This document shows positions 10,140 to 22,078 of a stretch of DNA of 64,000 nucleotides, in pieces. The position numbers and the translations under genes are program-made. A model generated the notes under the pieces. That model made no database searches. It was not told where the DNA came from and saw only the letters and a program-made list of their open reading frames with translations. Origin of the DNA: Diphasiastrum complanatum (Eukaryota > Streptophyta > Lycopodiopsida > Lycopodiales > Lycopodiaceae); contig CM055100.1 in assembly GCA_029204225.1 (NCBI GenBank), forward strand, positions 60,714,560-60,778,559. The letters are read 5' to 3'. The number at the start of each line of letters is the position of its first letter. Position 1 is the first letter of the stretch.

Positions 10140-10794
10140 TGTGAAAAATACAGATCCTAAGTGGATCTAAACTCCAAGATCATTGGCTTGAATGCTTGCA
10201 CTCCAAACTACATAAGCTAGGAATTGGCAACACATTCTATGCTACCTAGAATGCAAAGAACTTGATCAAAAAGCATTTATCACAAATGGAAACTTCCATA
10301 AACATCAAGTGCGGCCCAAAATAGCATTATACAGTCCATAATACATCAGCCTATCACTTTTGGAAAGCACCTAAGATCATACACAATAGCTTGAAGACAA
10401 TACACACAACAATGCTCTCAATGGAGGAAGAAACAATGACAATGATCTATTGATCTCAATGAAGCATACAAAAGGTTTCTCCAACCTGTTCTCCACGACT
10501 TCCCTACTATTTATGGATGAGGAAGATGACTCTCTCTCCTCTCTCTAGAAGGTACTTGACCCTAGATATTCCCTATATAGGAAAAATAGCTAAAAATGGC
10601 TTATATGACCAAAATACATCAAAATGGTCTCATTTTGAAGGGTATGAAGTTTGACACTTCATCATACTGAAAAAATACAGTAAATAAAAACATTGTGGCC
10701 TGGTTCACACGTGTGAAACTCCAGAACCAAAACTATTTACAATTTTAGCCAATTTAGGCCTCAAACTAGCTAGGAAATGTTGACAATTTTCACA
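10140..10794 (-). repeat. Copia-1 5' LTR (promoter-bearing copy)
   Basis: 655 bp, equivalent to 4365-5019. The TATA box CTATATAG is at 10573-10580 and the palindrome TTCACACGTGTGAA at 10704-10717. Transcription should start some 25-35 bp to the left of TATA on the plus-strand map, near the CT-rich stretch at about 10530-10550, which would define the U3/R border (inference). Confidence 0.95.
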
Positions 10795-10799
10795 ATCGG
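10795..10799. repeat. Target site duplication ATCGG of Copia-1 (right copy)
   Basis: Identical to 4360-4364; see the left copy. Confidence 0.95.
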
Positions 10800-11026
10800 T
10801 GATACCCACTGTTTAGTGTGCTCGATTTCATAAATGAAATCAACATCAAGCAATTTTTGCAACTCCTTCTTGATCAATTATGTATAAGTAGGATTGCAGC
10901 GATAGTAATGGCTCACCTTGGGTACTGCTCCATCCACCAAGGGTATGGTATGCTGGACTACAGTTGGTGGTATACCCTTCAGATCATTGTAATTTCAAGC
11001 GAAGCAATCTTTGTATTCCACCAATA

Positions 11027-11098
11027 ATGTCGTAAGCACAAAGAGAACCTTCGAAAACTTGTTCCACTGGTTCCAGGTTCTCTTTGTGCTTACGACAT
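11027..11098. repeat. Perfect 24-bp inverted repeat with 24-nt loop
   Basis: 11027-11050 (starts ATGTCGTAAGCAC) is exactly complementary to 11075-11098 (ends GTGCTTACGACAT), separated by 24 nt. It lies in gypsy alpha, between the linker ending VVIMM/DMVIMM and the RT start. The other copy of this family (near 52190-52330) has ordinary coding sequence there, so the fold-back arose in this copy. Confidence 0.9.
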
Positions 11099-12440
11099 CA
11101 TGATTACCATGTCGTCTAAAGTATAGTTTTTGAAGGTTTCTAGCATCTTGTGAATTGATGTTCGGTGAGATTCCTCCTTCAGCATGTTGATTTTAGCGCG
11201 ACTTGTAATCTTTGGATTTTCAATCGTTGGTGAAGAGGATGATGCTGCGTCTGGGTCCATTCGGACCGACTTCAAGGAGTCCAACACTTTCTTTGTTTTT
11301 TCCTTCCCATGTAGTTGGGTTCATCTTTGTTGTCTTTCTTAGAAACTGGTGCGATATTCGCTTCATGATTGAAAATATCAACAAATTTCATGGTAGCTAT
11401 GACCCCTTTTGACAGATCACTCCATCTCATCACCTGGTTATAACGTTGTCTCAACTGATTCTTCTTGTTGGCCGGTGCCTTGGGTGGATCTATCTTGGAG
11501 ACTTTAGCCATTGCCGATCTTTGTGGTGGCTGAGCTAGTACTTTTTTCATTCCAGAGCGATCTGGATCTATATGTTGCAGGACCTGCTCATCAGTCAGTT
11601 CAGTCTCCTTGTTGTAGGTAAAAGCATGTTGCCAAGATCATCATCCACGGGGTTCTCACTAGCTTCCGCTGATAGCTATGCTACATTGATCATATTTATC
11701 CCAAGTGATTGGCATGTCCAATGTTAAAAAAATAACACTTGGGTGAAGATGTGCTATCTGGATCTGAATCCAGCTGACAAGCATGCCCAACCATATAGTC
11801 AACGGTTGTCGATGTGTCCGTCCATCTCACGATATTCGTTTCAGAGTCGTAAGATTGTGTGATCAGTGGTGGACAATCCGTCATCAACTTTTGGCGTAAT
11901 TGATTTCACAGCCCATGTGGTTGGATCAACCTTTACCGCATGTTCTCTATATTCGAAGGTGAGTTTCCCGGTTCCCCAGTTGTGAACCACTTGCGAGATC
12001 CTCAACCGAGGTCTTCCTAGTAAAATGCGGTAGGCAGAAGGGGATTCTGGTGTGTCCATCACCACAAATGTGATTACAAACTACATTCTCACTATTTACA
12101 CTAAGATGTCATCAACTATACCTTTTGTCTTGATACAAGATTGATATGCTAATTTGATGACAAATTCGGCTGGTTTCAATCCTTGCAATTCTCATTTTTG
12201 ATACAGGGTAGTGGAGATCAAGTTTACACCCGATCCTCCATCTACTGCTGCTGCTTCGTTCTCGAACCTGTTGTGGTGGTTTGGTAGGGTGATGTTGTGT
12301 TCTTCACTCTCCTAGGTTGCCCCAATATGGAGGATGTTGCTTGTTCCATCGTAGCCCGCACAATATAAGGCCTCTTTTGTTGCTATTTCTAGTTCCATTT
12401 TGGCCCATTCAGCTCTCTCAAGATGTTCCATTTTGTGAAA

Positions 12441-13799
12441 TATTATTTGACATAGTATATTTGGTGAGGTTAATTACGTTCTAAAATTCTCATCCAAATA
12501 TCAAGGGTTTGATAGTCTAAACTATGTAAGAAAAATAATTATGTCACTTAAGCTTTATACAAAATTCAAAATCAAATGCTTTTTTGTAAATGAAAAATCA
12601 AGCTTCGCCAAATATACTTACAAAATACTAGGACAAACCACCATCTCTACGATTATTCCATTACACATTTTAAGTAGTGATTAAAAGATTGAGGTCTTTC
12701 TTACCTCAGACACATCCATGTTTTGAGTGCATGCAATCTATCATCAATAAGTATGCAACATTTTGTCAGTCTAAAATATTATGATGTGAAGGAATTTCAT
12801 GAATAGCATAAGAGATAGATAATTATTAGTCCATTCTTTTGAATGATTTAATAAAGAAGATAATTAAGAAGATACAAATCAAGAAGATATTGGTATCATG
12901 CTTTGAAAATAATATTTTTAATCTTGAAGCCTTATTATATGTTCCACAGAAATAGTTTTGGATGCTAGGGCAAGCGTTACTAGTCGTTTCTTCATCCAAA
13001 AGCTATACCATTTGTACTTTGATAATGCTAGTTTTGTGGAACCATACCATTTATTATGTTGCAATTATTTGAATGTGTATTTTGAGAATTTGAAAAATGA
13101 AAGTACATAATATTCACTTTTGGTGTACTAATAATCTAATGTATAGATAGAAAGAGTTTACTAAGTTACGTTATTTGGTGTTGTGCAATTATAAGGGTTA
13201 GAAAAACATGACCCAAGTGCCAGAAACCATTTTGTGATCTTTATAGTCTATCTTTTTTGAATCAATGTTAGAATGATTTATTTTTTATTGCATTCTCCAA
13301 ATCTTAGGAAATGGGCATGTTGCTTTTTCAAGATGTTACAATGTGTATATTCCAACAATTTCAAACCTATCCCTCTCAAGGAGAGACTCTAGGTTGTGCA
13401 AGTTATAAACACAAGGTTATGATTTTGTGAGTTGATTTTGTTTACTTCATATTAGATAGCCGATTTTTAATTTTCTATGTGTAAGTATCTCATTGAGGCC
13501 GACTAGTCATGAAATTTGTCATGTGAGCAATTACCTATGTCATGCAGTGACTTGTCCCAAACCTGTAGGTATATGCTTTTCAATCTCAACATGATATTCA
13601 GGTTTTGATTGTGTTTGCTCTCAAGTTCTCATTGATTTCTAACTTCTGGTATCAAATTCTAATGAGCCTAGATATGGTAGAACATTGTGTGGATCAATGG
13701 GATAAATCACAACTCATTGAATGTAGTGGATTGTAAAGAGTTAGATTATTGCAATCAAGGATTGGAAGTGGTGAGCTGAGCAAAGGGCCTTGGACATAT
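12441..13799. other. AT-rich stretch without recognisable features
   Basis: About 1.36 kb with no long reading frame, no protease, RT or zinc-knuckle motif, and no primer-binding site. It may be host intergenic DNA or an old LTR. Confidence 0.5.
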
Positions 13800-13958
13800 G
13801 CTTGGACAACATTTGCTGACTTCTTGATTATGAGAGCCTCATGGTGAATCCCAAACGATGGAATCACCATGTAGGAGCTAGTATTTCTAGGCATTTGGAA
13901 TTAATTTAAGTAGACCCCTCTTAGAAAAGTAGAGTGAGCCACCTTCTTTATGCAATGT
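13800..13958 (+). repeat. LTR fragment related to element K
   Basis: 13830-13950 matches the reverse complement of about 40740-40890 with small differences; both share blocks such as CATGGTGAATCCCA and CCATGTAGGAGCTAGT. At 40897 the sequence begins TGTTAGCTAGG on the minus strand, an LTR start, so this is a plus-oriented LTR fragment. It abuts gypsy gamma, which is on the opposite strand. Confidence 0.6.
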
Positions 13959-15207
13959 GGAATAGGATAGTCTTGGAGTCAACAATGACTCTCTTATCAT
14001 TATTGCCAAAGGTGATCTTACTTCATTTCCAATCTTGAACCACTCCTGCCATCTCTAGCCAGGGCGTACCAAGAAGGACGTTGTAAGTGCGTGCATCGTC
14101 GAGTAAATGTAGTATAACACATTCGATAACAAATTTGACTCCTGCAATCCGAATGGGTAATTTGATAGGTGTCTTGTAGGGTCAGTGACTCTTTGATTTG
14201 CCATCCTTAGTTTATAGCATGGTAGATCTAGTTGGGTAAAACCCTAGGTCTTTAAAGGCCAATGACAAAGCCATAATATTAACGCCTGATCCACTATCTA
14301 AGATAGCAAATACCGCAGGATAGTCTTTATAGACCATGGGTAGACTGATGCTATTTCCCTTAGCAACACCTATCTTCATCAGAGTCATGAGAATCTGAAA
14401 TTTTTCTGCGATATCCTCTGGTTTTCATTGTTCATCTTTTATATCCTGTAGCTGAAAACTTCATGAATGTAACCTTTAAGGCCCGTGAAGGATTTTATCA
14501 CACTATGGAAAGGCATTGTGATCTGAGCTTGCAAGAGTTCCGAGAAAACTTCAAGTCCTTGTATTGGTTGCTCATGAGAGGGAATTGGAGCAAATAATAG
14601 ACTTTCCATTTTCACTTCTTCTTGCAATAAGTCTTCTCGTATCTCATTATTATGCCTTTGTTCTCAATTAGTGGATCCAGATAGTCTTTAGGTAGTGTGG
14701 AAGTTTTCAAGGAACTTCCTATATTTGTAGTAGGCTTACTAGCTTGGGTGTGTTGCTATTGGGCTCTATGTTATGCTTAAGTTAGGACCCTAACCAGTTC
14801 GTGACAGACGTGGCGGACAGGTAGGATCTTATTTTGTTGTCTTGGACAGTCTTTAAAGTTGTGTTTTCTAACACAGTCAGGGCATTCTGCATGGAAGTGT
14901 GCTTTCACTTTACAGTCAACCATAAAGTAGCCCGTTTCACCATAGATGAAGCATATGTTGCTCATAGGCATAGCCATCTTGTATGGCTAGCATTTCTAGA
15001 TTTTTTGGATGATTTATGTGCTCACCTTATTGATAGAAAAATGAGGATTCTTCTTGATAAGGAGTATAACTTCCAGCTTGGCATGCTTGTTCGGCGTGGT
15101 ATGACTCATCAGATGAGGTATCAACAAAATTAGTTTAAACTGGTGCTTTATTTGGCATGTTTTGTTGATTACCTCTTATGGTTGGTCCTCTAGGAAATGG
15201 ACCTAAC
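13959..15207 (-). pseudogene. Ty3/gypsy family gamma: Gag zinc knuckles and protease
   Basis: On the minus strand, 15205-14990 encodes a proline-glutamine-rich Gag tail. 14977-14777 carries two cysteine/histidine knuckles (CFIYGETGYFMVDC and CPDCVRKHNFKDC); the first has lost the histidine seen in CCHC knuckles. The retropepsin follows at 14420-13960 with the intact motif ILDSGSGVNIM and closing strand VLLGTPWLEMAGVVQDWK. At least two in-frame stops (after STML and KSKSH) make it non-functional. RT is absent. The element is truncated by the LTR piece at 13958 and by Copia-C at 15208. Confidence 0.8.
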
Positions 15208-15238
15208 AGCGCATGTGTGAATTCTGGAAATTTTGTCA
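15208..15238 (+). repeat. Copia-C 5' LTR, terminal remnant
   Basis: Ends AATTCTGGAAATTTTGTCA directly before the primer-binding site. It matches the end of the inverted LTR fragment (22397-22430 reversed). The rest of the LTR is missing, and gypsy gamma abuts it. Confidence 0.7.
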
Positions 15239-15250
15239 TGGTATCAGAGC
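15239..15250 (+). other. Copia-C primer-binding site
   Basis: TGGTATCAGAGC immediately follows the LTR remnant and is complementary to initiator tRNA-Met. About 760 bp of leader follows before gag. Confidence 0.9.
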
Positions 15251-16008
15251 CACATTAAGCTTTGCATGCTCACAACTATGATTATACAAGAAACTGAGAG
15301 CTAAATTGAGCAAAAAAGTAGTTTTGCACTTTCCCTAACCTTTCTCTGAAGTGTATTTGGATCAAATCAGACTTGAACTGAATTTTTGGACCTAAATTGA
15401 GGAAGTACGGAATTCTGGAATTCCACACGTGTGAAAATCAGAGTTTTTCAGTCCCTTTGTTCTCCTTACTTATAGATCCAAAGATAGAAGTGTTATAGCT
15501 TGATGGAAAGCATTTGATCTGTACTTTCCATAGAAATTGAAACCAGATCAATCTAATGTGTCTAGCAAGAGTTATAAGCTCTTAAAGATGATAGGGATAG
15601 GTCCAAAATCCGAGTGACAACATTTTGATTTGATTCAATTATACTTTGTTCTGAATTCATTGTTTTGAGCATCCAACACAAGAAACTATAGATCAAGACT
15701 GAGTTTGAAGTATTTGAACACCCTTTGAGCCTTCTGAGTGTCAATAGTGTTTTCTTTTGAAGCATTTCACACATGCCAAAAGTAGGATTCAAACTAGCCA
15801 AAGTGTTACAAACCACTTTTTGTGTCTGATCTATATAACTTGTCTTGTTGAATATTTGAGATTCATCTCATATATAGTTGCAAGTGTTTCACATAGGAAG
15901 GTAGTTCAACCTTGAAAATACCTATAGTGAAAGAGAGCAACAACTCTAAGTCTGATAGGAACAAGCTCAAACATATTTCAATCCAATAACTAAGAAGACT
16001 TTATTATA

Positions 16009-19000
16009 ATGGCATCTCAGGGAGGATATCTTCTAGAAGCCAGTGAAAGATTAAACACTTCTAATTACTCAATTTGGAAGTTAAGAATGGAGTCTGTTTT
16101 GATTCTCCAGGATGTTATGGATATTGTGCTTGGTGTTGAGGAGGAGCCTCAAGCACAGGTTGAAATTCCTAAATATAAGAAGAGAGCTAGAATGGCTCTA
16201 CATTTCATTAAGATGAATGTATCTAATGAAATTTTGAGAGAGATAGGGTCTTGCACTACAGCCAAAGACTTGGGATGCACTAAAGACCATCTATGAAGCA
16301 AAGAATACTTCTAGAATACCCACTCTTAGAAATCATATTTTTCAAAGTTTCCAAAGAAGTGAAGAGAGTGCATTTAACTATGTTCTGAGAGTTAAAGATT
16401 TACATAGAGAGCTTTCCTGTGTTGGTGTTACCATTAACCAAGTTGAGCTAGTTCAAGTCATACTGAATGGCTTGAGAGATGACTATGATAATCTTGTTCA
16501 GTCTTTTGCTATTAAGGAGGAGTTACCTAATCTAGAAACTCTTCAAGGAATTCTTATTTCTGAAGAATCTAGACAAAGCTATAAACTCTCCAGGATGAAC
16601 AAACTTGAACATGGTGGAAGTGACAAAGGCCTCTTTGTCAAAGGCAAGCAGAAAGAAAGGAGTAAAAACCAATTTTCTCAAGCATACAACAAAGACAAAG
16701 CCAAATATCGAGATCAAGATGGTGAAGAGGATGATACATCTCATCCCTCTAACTCAAAAACCAAGAAGAAGAAAGTGAAGTGCTTCTTCTGTGGCAAAAA
16801 GGGACACTATGCCTCTAATTGCTTTAAGAAGAAAAACCAACTCAAGCAAGCTAATCTCTCCAAAGAGATTGAAGAAGATTTTGTTGCAAGTGATGGAGAA
16901 GGATCACTTATGGTGTCCAATTTTTCTTCATCACCTTTCAAGAAAGATGGAGCTTGGTACATAGACAATGGAGCCTCTTCACATATGTGTTGTTCAAAGG
17001 AGTCATTTGACTCAATCTTACCTTTCAAAGGACTCAAGAGATCTATTTACACAACTAATGATCATGAGTGTCCAATAGAAGGAGTTGGCAACATTCCATT
17101 GAAACTTGCTTCTTCAAAAGTTCTTGCACTTTCTCATGTTCTTTTCATTCCAAAACTTACAAAGAACTTAATTAGTGTGGGAAAGTTGCTTGATAATGGT
17201 TGTGATGTAAAGTTCAACTCCAATACTTGTTTTATCAAGAGAAAAGATGAGATCCTTGCTAATGGAACTAGATGTGGTGGAATTTTTAAGTTGAATGCTT
17301 ATGAGAATGCAAACCTGTGTGAAGTTGTTTTATTATCCAAGGAGGAGCTGTGGCATAGAAGGTTGGGACATCCTAACTTTACATCTATGTCTTCTATGGT
17401 TAAGAAGGAGAAGACTATTGGTCTTCCAAAATCTCTTTCTAAAGATTTCAAGCCTTGTGAGGCTTGTGCCATTGCAAAGTCACACCGAAAGCCATATCAC
17501 AAGTCTTTTATAAAGACTACTTGTCCATTGGAACTCATACATTCAGATGTACATTTTTCCTCTTCTAGAAGTATTGGTGGTGCAACATGTTTTGTCACCT
17601 TTATTGATGACTTTACTAGATACACTTGGTTGTATCTACTTTCTTCAAAGGCTATGGTTTTTGATCACTTCTTTATCTTCAAAGCTTATGTAGAAAAACA
17701 GTTTTCTTGCAAAGTTAAAGCTTTAAGATGTGATAGAGGAGGTGAATATATCTCCAACAAGTTTCATAATTATTGTGAAAGTGAAGGAATAAAGAGAGAA
17801 TTTTCTTGTGCCTATTCTCCATCTCAAAATGGAGTAGCTGAAAGGAAAATAGATCTTTATGTGAGTGTGCTAAAGCAATTCAAATAGCAGCTTCTTTGCC
17901 TATTGAATATTGGGGTAAAGCTATAAATTGTGCAAACTATTTGTGCAATAGATTACTCACAATGCTCTTGCTAGAAAATCACCTTTTGAAGTCTTGTTTC
18001 AGAAAAACCTAAGGTAGAACACCTTAGAGTTTTTGGTTGTACTTGCTTTGTTAATATGCCCTTGGAAACAAGGAAAAGAGATGATCCTAATTCTATTAAA
18101 GGGACCATGGTTGGATATGCATCCAACAAGAAAGCCTACAGGATCTATGTTCCCTCTACCTCAACTACAATTGAGAGTAGAGATGTGATATTCCATGAAG
18201 ATCAAAAATACATTCTTGAGAAGGCCGAGTTCAAAGATTCTCACAAAGATACTCCAATCATCACCCTTGAAGATCATCATGGAGAGATGGGGCCAAGATT
18301 TGAGGAGGAGTCACCTCGAATTTTTTCACCAAGGAGATCTCAAAGAGAAAGATCCGAGCCTAGAAGGCTTACCTATGAAGATAGAGAAAATCAAGTGGAA
18401 ATCAACTCCACTAATTGTGCCTATTTTATTTCTCATGAGGAGCCGAAGGATGTATATGATGCTATCAACTCAAAGGAATGGTACCTTGCCATGAAGGAAG
18501 AATATGATGCTTTGATGGCCAATAATACATGGGAACTTGTGGATCTTCCATCCAACAAGCATACCATTGGTTGCAAATGGGTTTTTCGAGTCAAGTATAA
18601 TCAAGATGGCACAATCAACAAGTACAAGGCTAGGCTTTGTGCTAAAGGATTTGCTCAAGTATATGGACTTGATTATGAGGAGACCTTTGCCCCAGTTGCA
18701 AAGATGGTGTCAATTAGAATCATAATTTCTCTTGCTTGTTTTTTCAATTGGCAAATTCTTCAACTAGATGTTTCTAATGCATTTCTAAATGGCTATCTAG
18801 AAGAAGAGATCTATATGGATCGACCTATTGGGTTCATCCATGATGAGGAAAAAGTTTGCTTGCTCTTCAAAAGTTTATATGGATTAAAGCAAGCCCGAAG
18901 GTCATGGTATTCTCAACTTAACACCTTTCTTGAGTCACTAGGATTTAATCTTAGTAACTATGATCCTTCCTTATATGTCAAGTTTTTTGATAAAGATATT

Positions 19001-19977
19001 GTCATCCTTCTTATTTATGTTGATGATATCATTCTGACAGGAAGTTGTATCAAGTTAGTTGAGGAAACCAAGATTGCACTTGGAAAAGAATTCAAGATGC
19101 AAGATCTTGGAAAAATATACTATATTCTAGGATTAGAGATTGACTTTCTTAAAGATAAAGCTTTCATATGTCAATCTAAGTATGCTCTTTCAATGTTAAA
19201 AAGGTTCAATATGTTGAATTGTAAGAGTATAGAAACACCTATGGAGCAAAATGTAAAGGACTCTAACAAAGGTGATGAAAGATCCTTCGAGGACATCACA
19301 CTTTTTAGAAGTCTTATAGGCTCCTTAATTTGGCTCACAATAACTAGACCTGACATAAGCTTTAGTGTTCATAAGTTGAGCCAGGCTATGCAAAATCCTT
19401 CAATTTATCATTGGAAAAAGGCCAAGAGAGTGCTTAGATATATATCTTCAACTTTTGATTTTGGTTTATTATATAAAAGTGAAGATCCTTCTATTATTGG
19501 TTATTCTGATTCGGATTTTGCAAGTGATAGAGCAGATCGGAAATCTACAAGTGCTTATGTTATATATCTTGGAGGAAACTTATCTTGGCTTTCCAAAAAG
19601 CAAGATACTGTATCACTCTCATCATGTGAAGCTGAGTACAAGGCACTCACTACAACAACAAAGGAAGTGCTTTGGATTAAGAGGTTACTAGTGGAGCTAA
19701 AGATAATTATGGAAGAAAATATACCTATGATCATGTGTGACAACATTTCAGCTCAAGCCCTTGCCAACAACCCAATATTCTATGCAAGGAGCAAACATAT
19801 CGAAGTTGCACACCACTTCGTGAGAGAGAAGCTCATTGGAGGTGAAATCAAATTGGAGCACATCGGCCATCGTCTTGCATTGCAGATATGATCACCAAAC
19901 CTTTGAGCAAAAGTTCCTTCAACAAGCATAGAGCCAACCTTGGAGTTATACCAAGATCCATGTTCAAATCGATATAG
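16009..19977 (+). pseudogene. Copia-C Gag-Pol, broken by frameshifts
   Basis: Gag starts at ATG 16009 (MASQGGYLLEASERL). A one-base loss near 16268 shifts the frame; Gag then continues to a zinc knuckle, CFFCGKKGHYASNC. The protease reads WYIDNGASSHMC, with DNG in place of DSG. The integrase has LWHRRLGHPNF, CEACAIAKSH, D (HSDVHFS), D (RCDRGGEY) and E (NGVAERK), then shifts frame at about 17845 and again between 17950 and 18020. RT and RNase H are open from 18056 to near 19865, with YVDDIILTG, SDSDFASD and CEAEYKAL. A last one-base shift near 19865 loses the natural C-terminus, which ends MFKSI at 19977. Frames are otherwise well conserved, so decay is moderate. Confidence 0.9.
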
Positions 19978-19981
19978 ATCA

Positions 19982-19994
19982 TTTTTAGGAGGAG
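19982..19994 (+). other. Copia-C polypurine tract
   Basis: TTTTTAGGAGGAG sits directly before the 3' LTR start TGTTAAAATTG. Copia-D has nearly the same tract (TTTTTAGGAGGAG at 39018-39030), suggesting the two families are related. Confidence 0.8.
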
Positions 19995-20738
19995 TGTTAA
20001 AATTGAAAAATAATCCATATCGATTTCTTGGCTTGCTACAAATGTTGTACCATGCAAGCATGTAGCTCATCAATGCAAAATGCCAAGTTTGGCCTACATA
20101 GAACTCGAGCTACATGGTTATGTATTGTCTAGTTTGATAAATGCAACTTGCATATAGTTTGTAGACATAGAATTAGCATGATTATGCTTGTAGAAACTCG
20201 TGGCAACTCACATGCATTAATTGTAAGTGATCCATAGTGACATGCAAGGCATGCACAAAGTTTATTGGACATATGCATGATGATTTGGACATTTTTAGTT
20301 AGAACTAGTACACTTGTAAAAGGTTGGTAGAATTTCATGCATGACAAGTGACAAATGTCACATAGACTCTAGATGTCACTTTAGATGTCATTTTGGAATG
20401 GATAGATATGATTCTACCTCGAGCTACCTCAATCTCCATAAATATGTGTAGCTCTCCACACAATTGATAATGAAGAACCAAAGTTTTGTAGCTATCTCAT
20501 TCATTTTGGATCTAAACAAATATTGCTTGTTATCTCTCTAGCTCTCTCTCTCTAACTTGTGTTGAGGCTAATGCTCATACATTGAAATCTTGTATTTTTT
20601 CATTCTTTGATCATTGCTATTATATTCTGTTGATTAGCATGCTAGATTGTGGATTAGCCATTTCTTCTGAACTAGATTTTGTTGATCAATCTAGAATCAG
20701 GTTATAGTGCCAATCACAAAGCTTAATTAAGATCAAAA
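19995..20738 (+). repeat. Copia-C 3' LTR, 3' truncated
   Basis: Starts TGTTAAAATTG. Similarity with the inverted fragment at 22397-22825 runs from about 20375 to 20738 and then stops, so the final ~80 bp (including the CACACGTGTG motif present in the inverted copy) is missing here. A possible TATA region (ATAAATATG) lies near 20437. Confidence 0.75.
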
Positions 20739-21194
20739 CTGGTATTGGATTAGTAGAGATTTGATAGAGACAAATTTTCTAATACCAAGTTGGGAATCAG
20801 TGGAAATGGTGGTAAGTAGCTGAAGTGGAGCAGACGTGGATGGATTGGAAGTGCAACAGTTACCAGCTAGAATTCAAGATGGATTGAATATTACGATGTG
20901 CAATAGAACAACAATGTGTAGACACAAAATGCACTCTGATAATAATCAAAACTGAGTACAATGGCTTGAAGCTGGGCACAAATTAGTAGGCGCAAAGACT
21001 AGGCTTCAACTGAGTTCATTGATGGCTCACCTTTTTGTTTTATTCAAAAACCTAACTTAAGTATTTACAACATAATGCCTGCAGGATGATAACCTGATCA
21101 GAGCGCTGACTCCAGTAGATCTTCCTTGATGATTGGAAGTCAGATGATTAGTACATTGAAAGCTTACATTGACCTACTTAATTAACTACATTTG
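20739..21194. other. Unassigned spacer
   Basis: About 456 bp with no recognisable reading frame, LTR end or primer-binding site. It lies between the truncated Copia-C LTR and the LTR region of Copia-F. Confidence 0.4.
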
Positions 21195-21920
21195 TCATGC
21201 AGTAGGAAGCCGTCGTTTTTGCTAGAGAGTTGTGTACAGGTCGAATACTTTTGACTCTTCATGCTCCAAAGGACCAGAAAGATCAAACAAGTACCATGAA
21301 GTATAGTTTTCTGATATGATATGATGACATGAACAGAAGAACGTTAGGACGTGGCTAATGCGCATCTCTTGTAATCTGTGATTAGTCTTAGATTGTTTAA
21401 TCTATCTAATCAAATATTGCTCTGAATATATGCAGTTGCTAGATGCACTAATGATATAGAAAATATGGCTAGACAAAAATACAGAATAGAGAAGTCCGCC
21501 AGTGAGCGAGATATTGTAAGCAAGATTCACAAAGATCCAAGAAGTCCACTAGTAAGCGAGACACTATTCATGGGAGAACATCGTTTCTCTCACGCCAATG
21601 CATTGTGTGGGTCTGTCACATAGTGCTTGAACAAATGAGCATCAATAGATGATGTTGTAGCTATTATGCACAAATCATTCAAATTGTCTGATCTCGATTG
21701 AGTTACTGTTTGCTTATTGTTCGTGTATCTCATTCGCTTGTTTTATCTATTACGCACATAGGTTCAATCTTGTTGAATGATAAATTAACTTAAACGTAGG
21801 TCAGCAGTGTTTGTCTACATTCTGGAGGATTGTATAAATGATATAGCAGGTAGTGACCAGCAATCATATCCGAACTCCATCTAAATTTATTTGTGCTTCA
21901 TTTATATCGATTCGCATCAT
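21195..21920 (+). repeat. Copia-F 5' LTR (left border approximate)
   Basis: The right end is set by the primer-binding site at 21924. The left border is uncertain; TGTCATGCAG near 21195 is a candidate start. 21253-21605 is repeated in inverted orientation at 22826-23180, with roughly one mismatch in five by eye, which supports the LTR identity. Confidence 0.55.
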
Positions 21921-21923
21921 CAG

Positions 21924-21935
21924 TGGTATCAGAGC
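21924..21935 (+). other. Copia-F primer-binding site
   Basis: TGGTATCAGAGC, followed 25 bp later by a second, imperfect copy (TGGTATCAAAG at 21950). The gag start follows at 22079. Confidence 0.85.
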
Positions 21936-22078
21936 CTGATTCCTCATAGTGGTATCAAAGTAGCAGAGTCAGTAATCAGAACTTCTTATAGTCCGATATA
22001 GCCGCCAAGCTATCGAATCCAGGAGGCAATGCATTCAAGACAAAGAACTAGTAACAAGTGAGAACATAGTTCACGACA

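Larger units (their letters stand above)
4365..10794 (-). mobile_element. Copia-1: complete Ty1/copia LTR retrotransposon
   Basis: A 6430-bp element on the minus strand, bounded by two 655-bp LTRs and a 5-bp duplication (ATCGG). In element order: 5' LTR 10794-10140, primer-binding site 10139-10128, leader to 8969, one uninterrupted gag-pol ORF 8968-5015, purine tract 5030-5020, 3' LTR 5019-4365. I found no differences between the LTRs by eye, so insertion is recent. It lies inside the RT of gypsy alpha, whose two halves rejoin in frame around the target site. Everything needed for an autonomous element is present; whether it is transcribed cannot be told from sequence. Confidence 0.95.
10795..12440 (-). 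pseudogene. Ty3/gypsy family alpha: protease to RT N-terminus
   Basis: Minus-strand reading from about 12435 gives a linker (MEHLERAEWAKMELE), then a retropepsin-like domain with VDGGSGVNLIS in place of DSG (12210-12270), closing YRILLGRPRLRISQVV near 12010. A long linker follows (ORFs 11841-12065 and 11272-11550), then TLDDMVIMM at about 11100. The RT N-terminus is at 11020-10795 (LVEYKDCFAWNYNDL, then PLVDGAVPKVSHY). Several stops break it. It continues across Copia-1 into 4364-4090. The same family occurs on the plus strand at 42700-52440. Upstream gag is missing beyond 12440. Confidence 0.8.
15208..20738 (+). mobile_element. Copia-C: frameshifted Ty1/copia element, 5' LTR mostly lost
   Basis: Order on the plus strand: last ~30 bp of a 5' LTR, primer-binding site 15239, leader with CACACGTGTG at 15424-15433, gag-pol 16009-19977, purine tract 19982-19994, 3' LTR from 19995. 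An inverted LTR fragment of the same family lies at 22397-22825 and supplies the LTR end sequence (GAAATTTTGTCA), which matches 15227-15238. It is not autonomous, because at least four frameshifts interrupt gag-pol. Confidence 0.85.

Noticed and set aside
12441-13799. Host gene in the spacer
   Set aside because: No open frame of useful length, splice pattern or protein motif could be supported.
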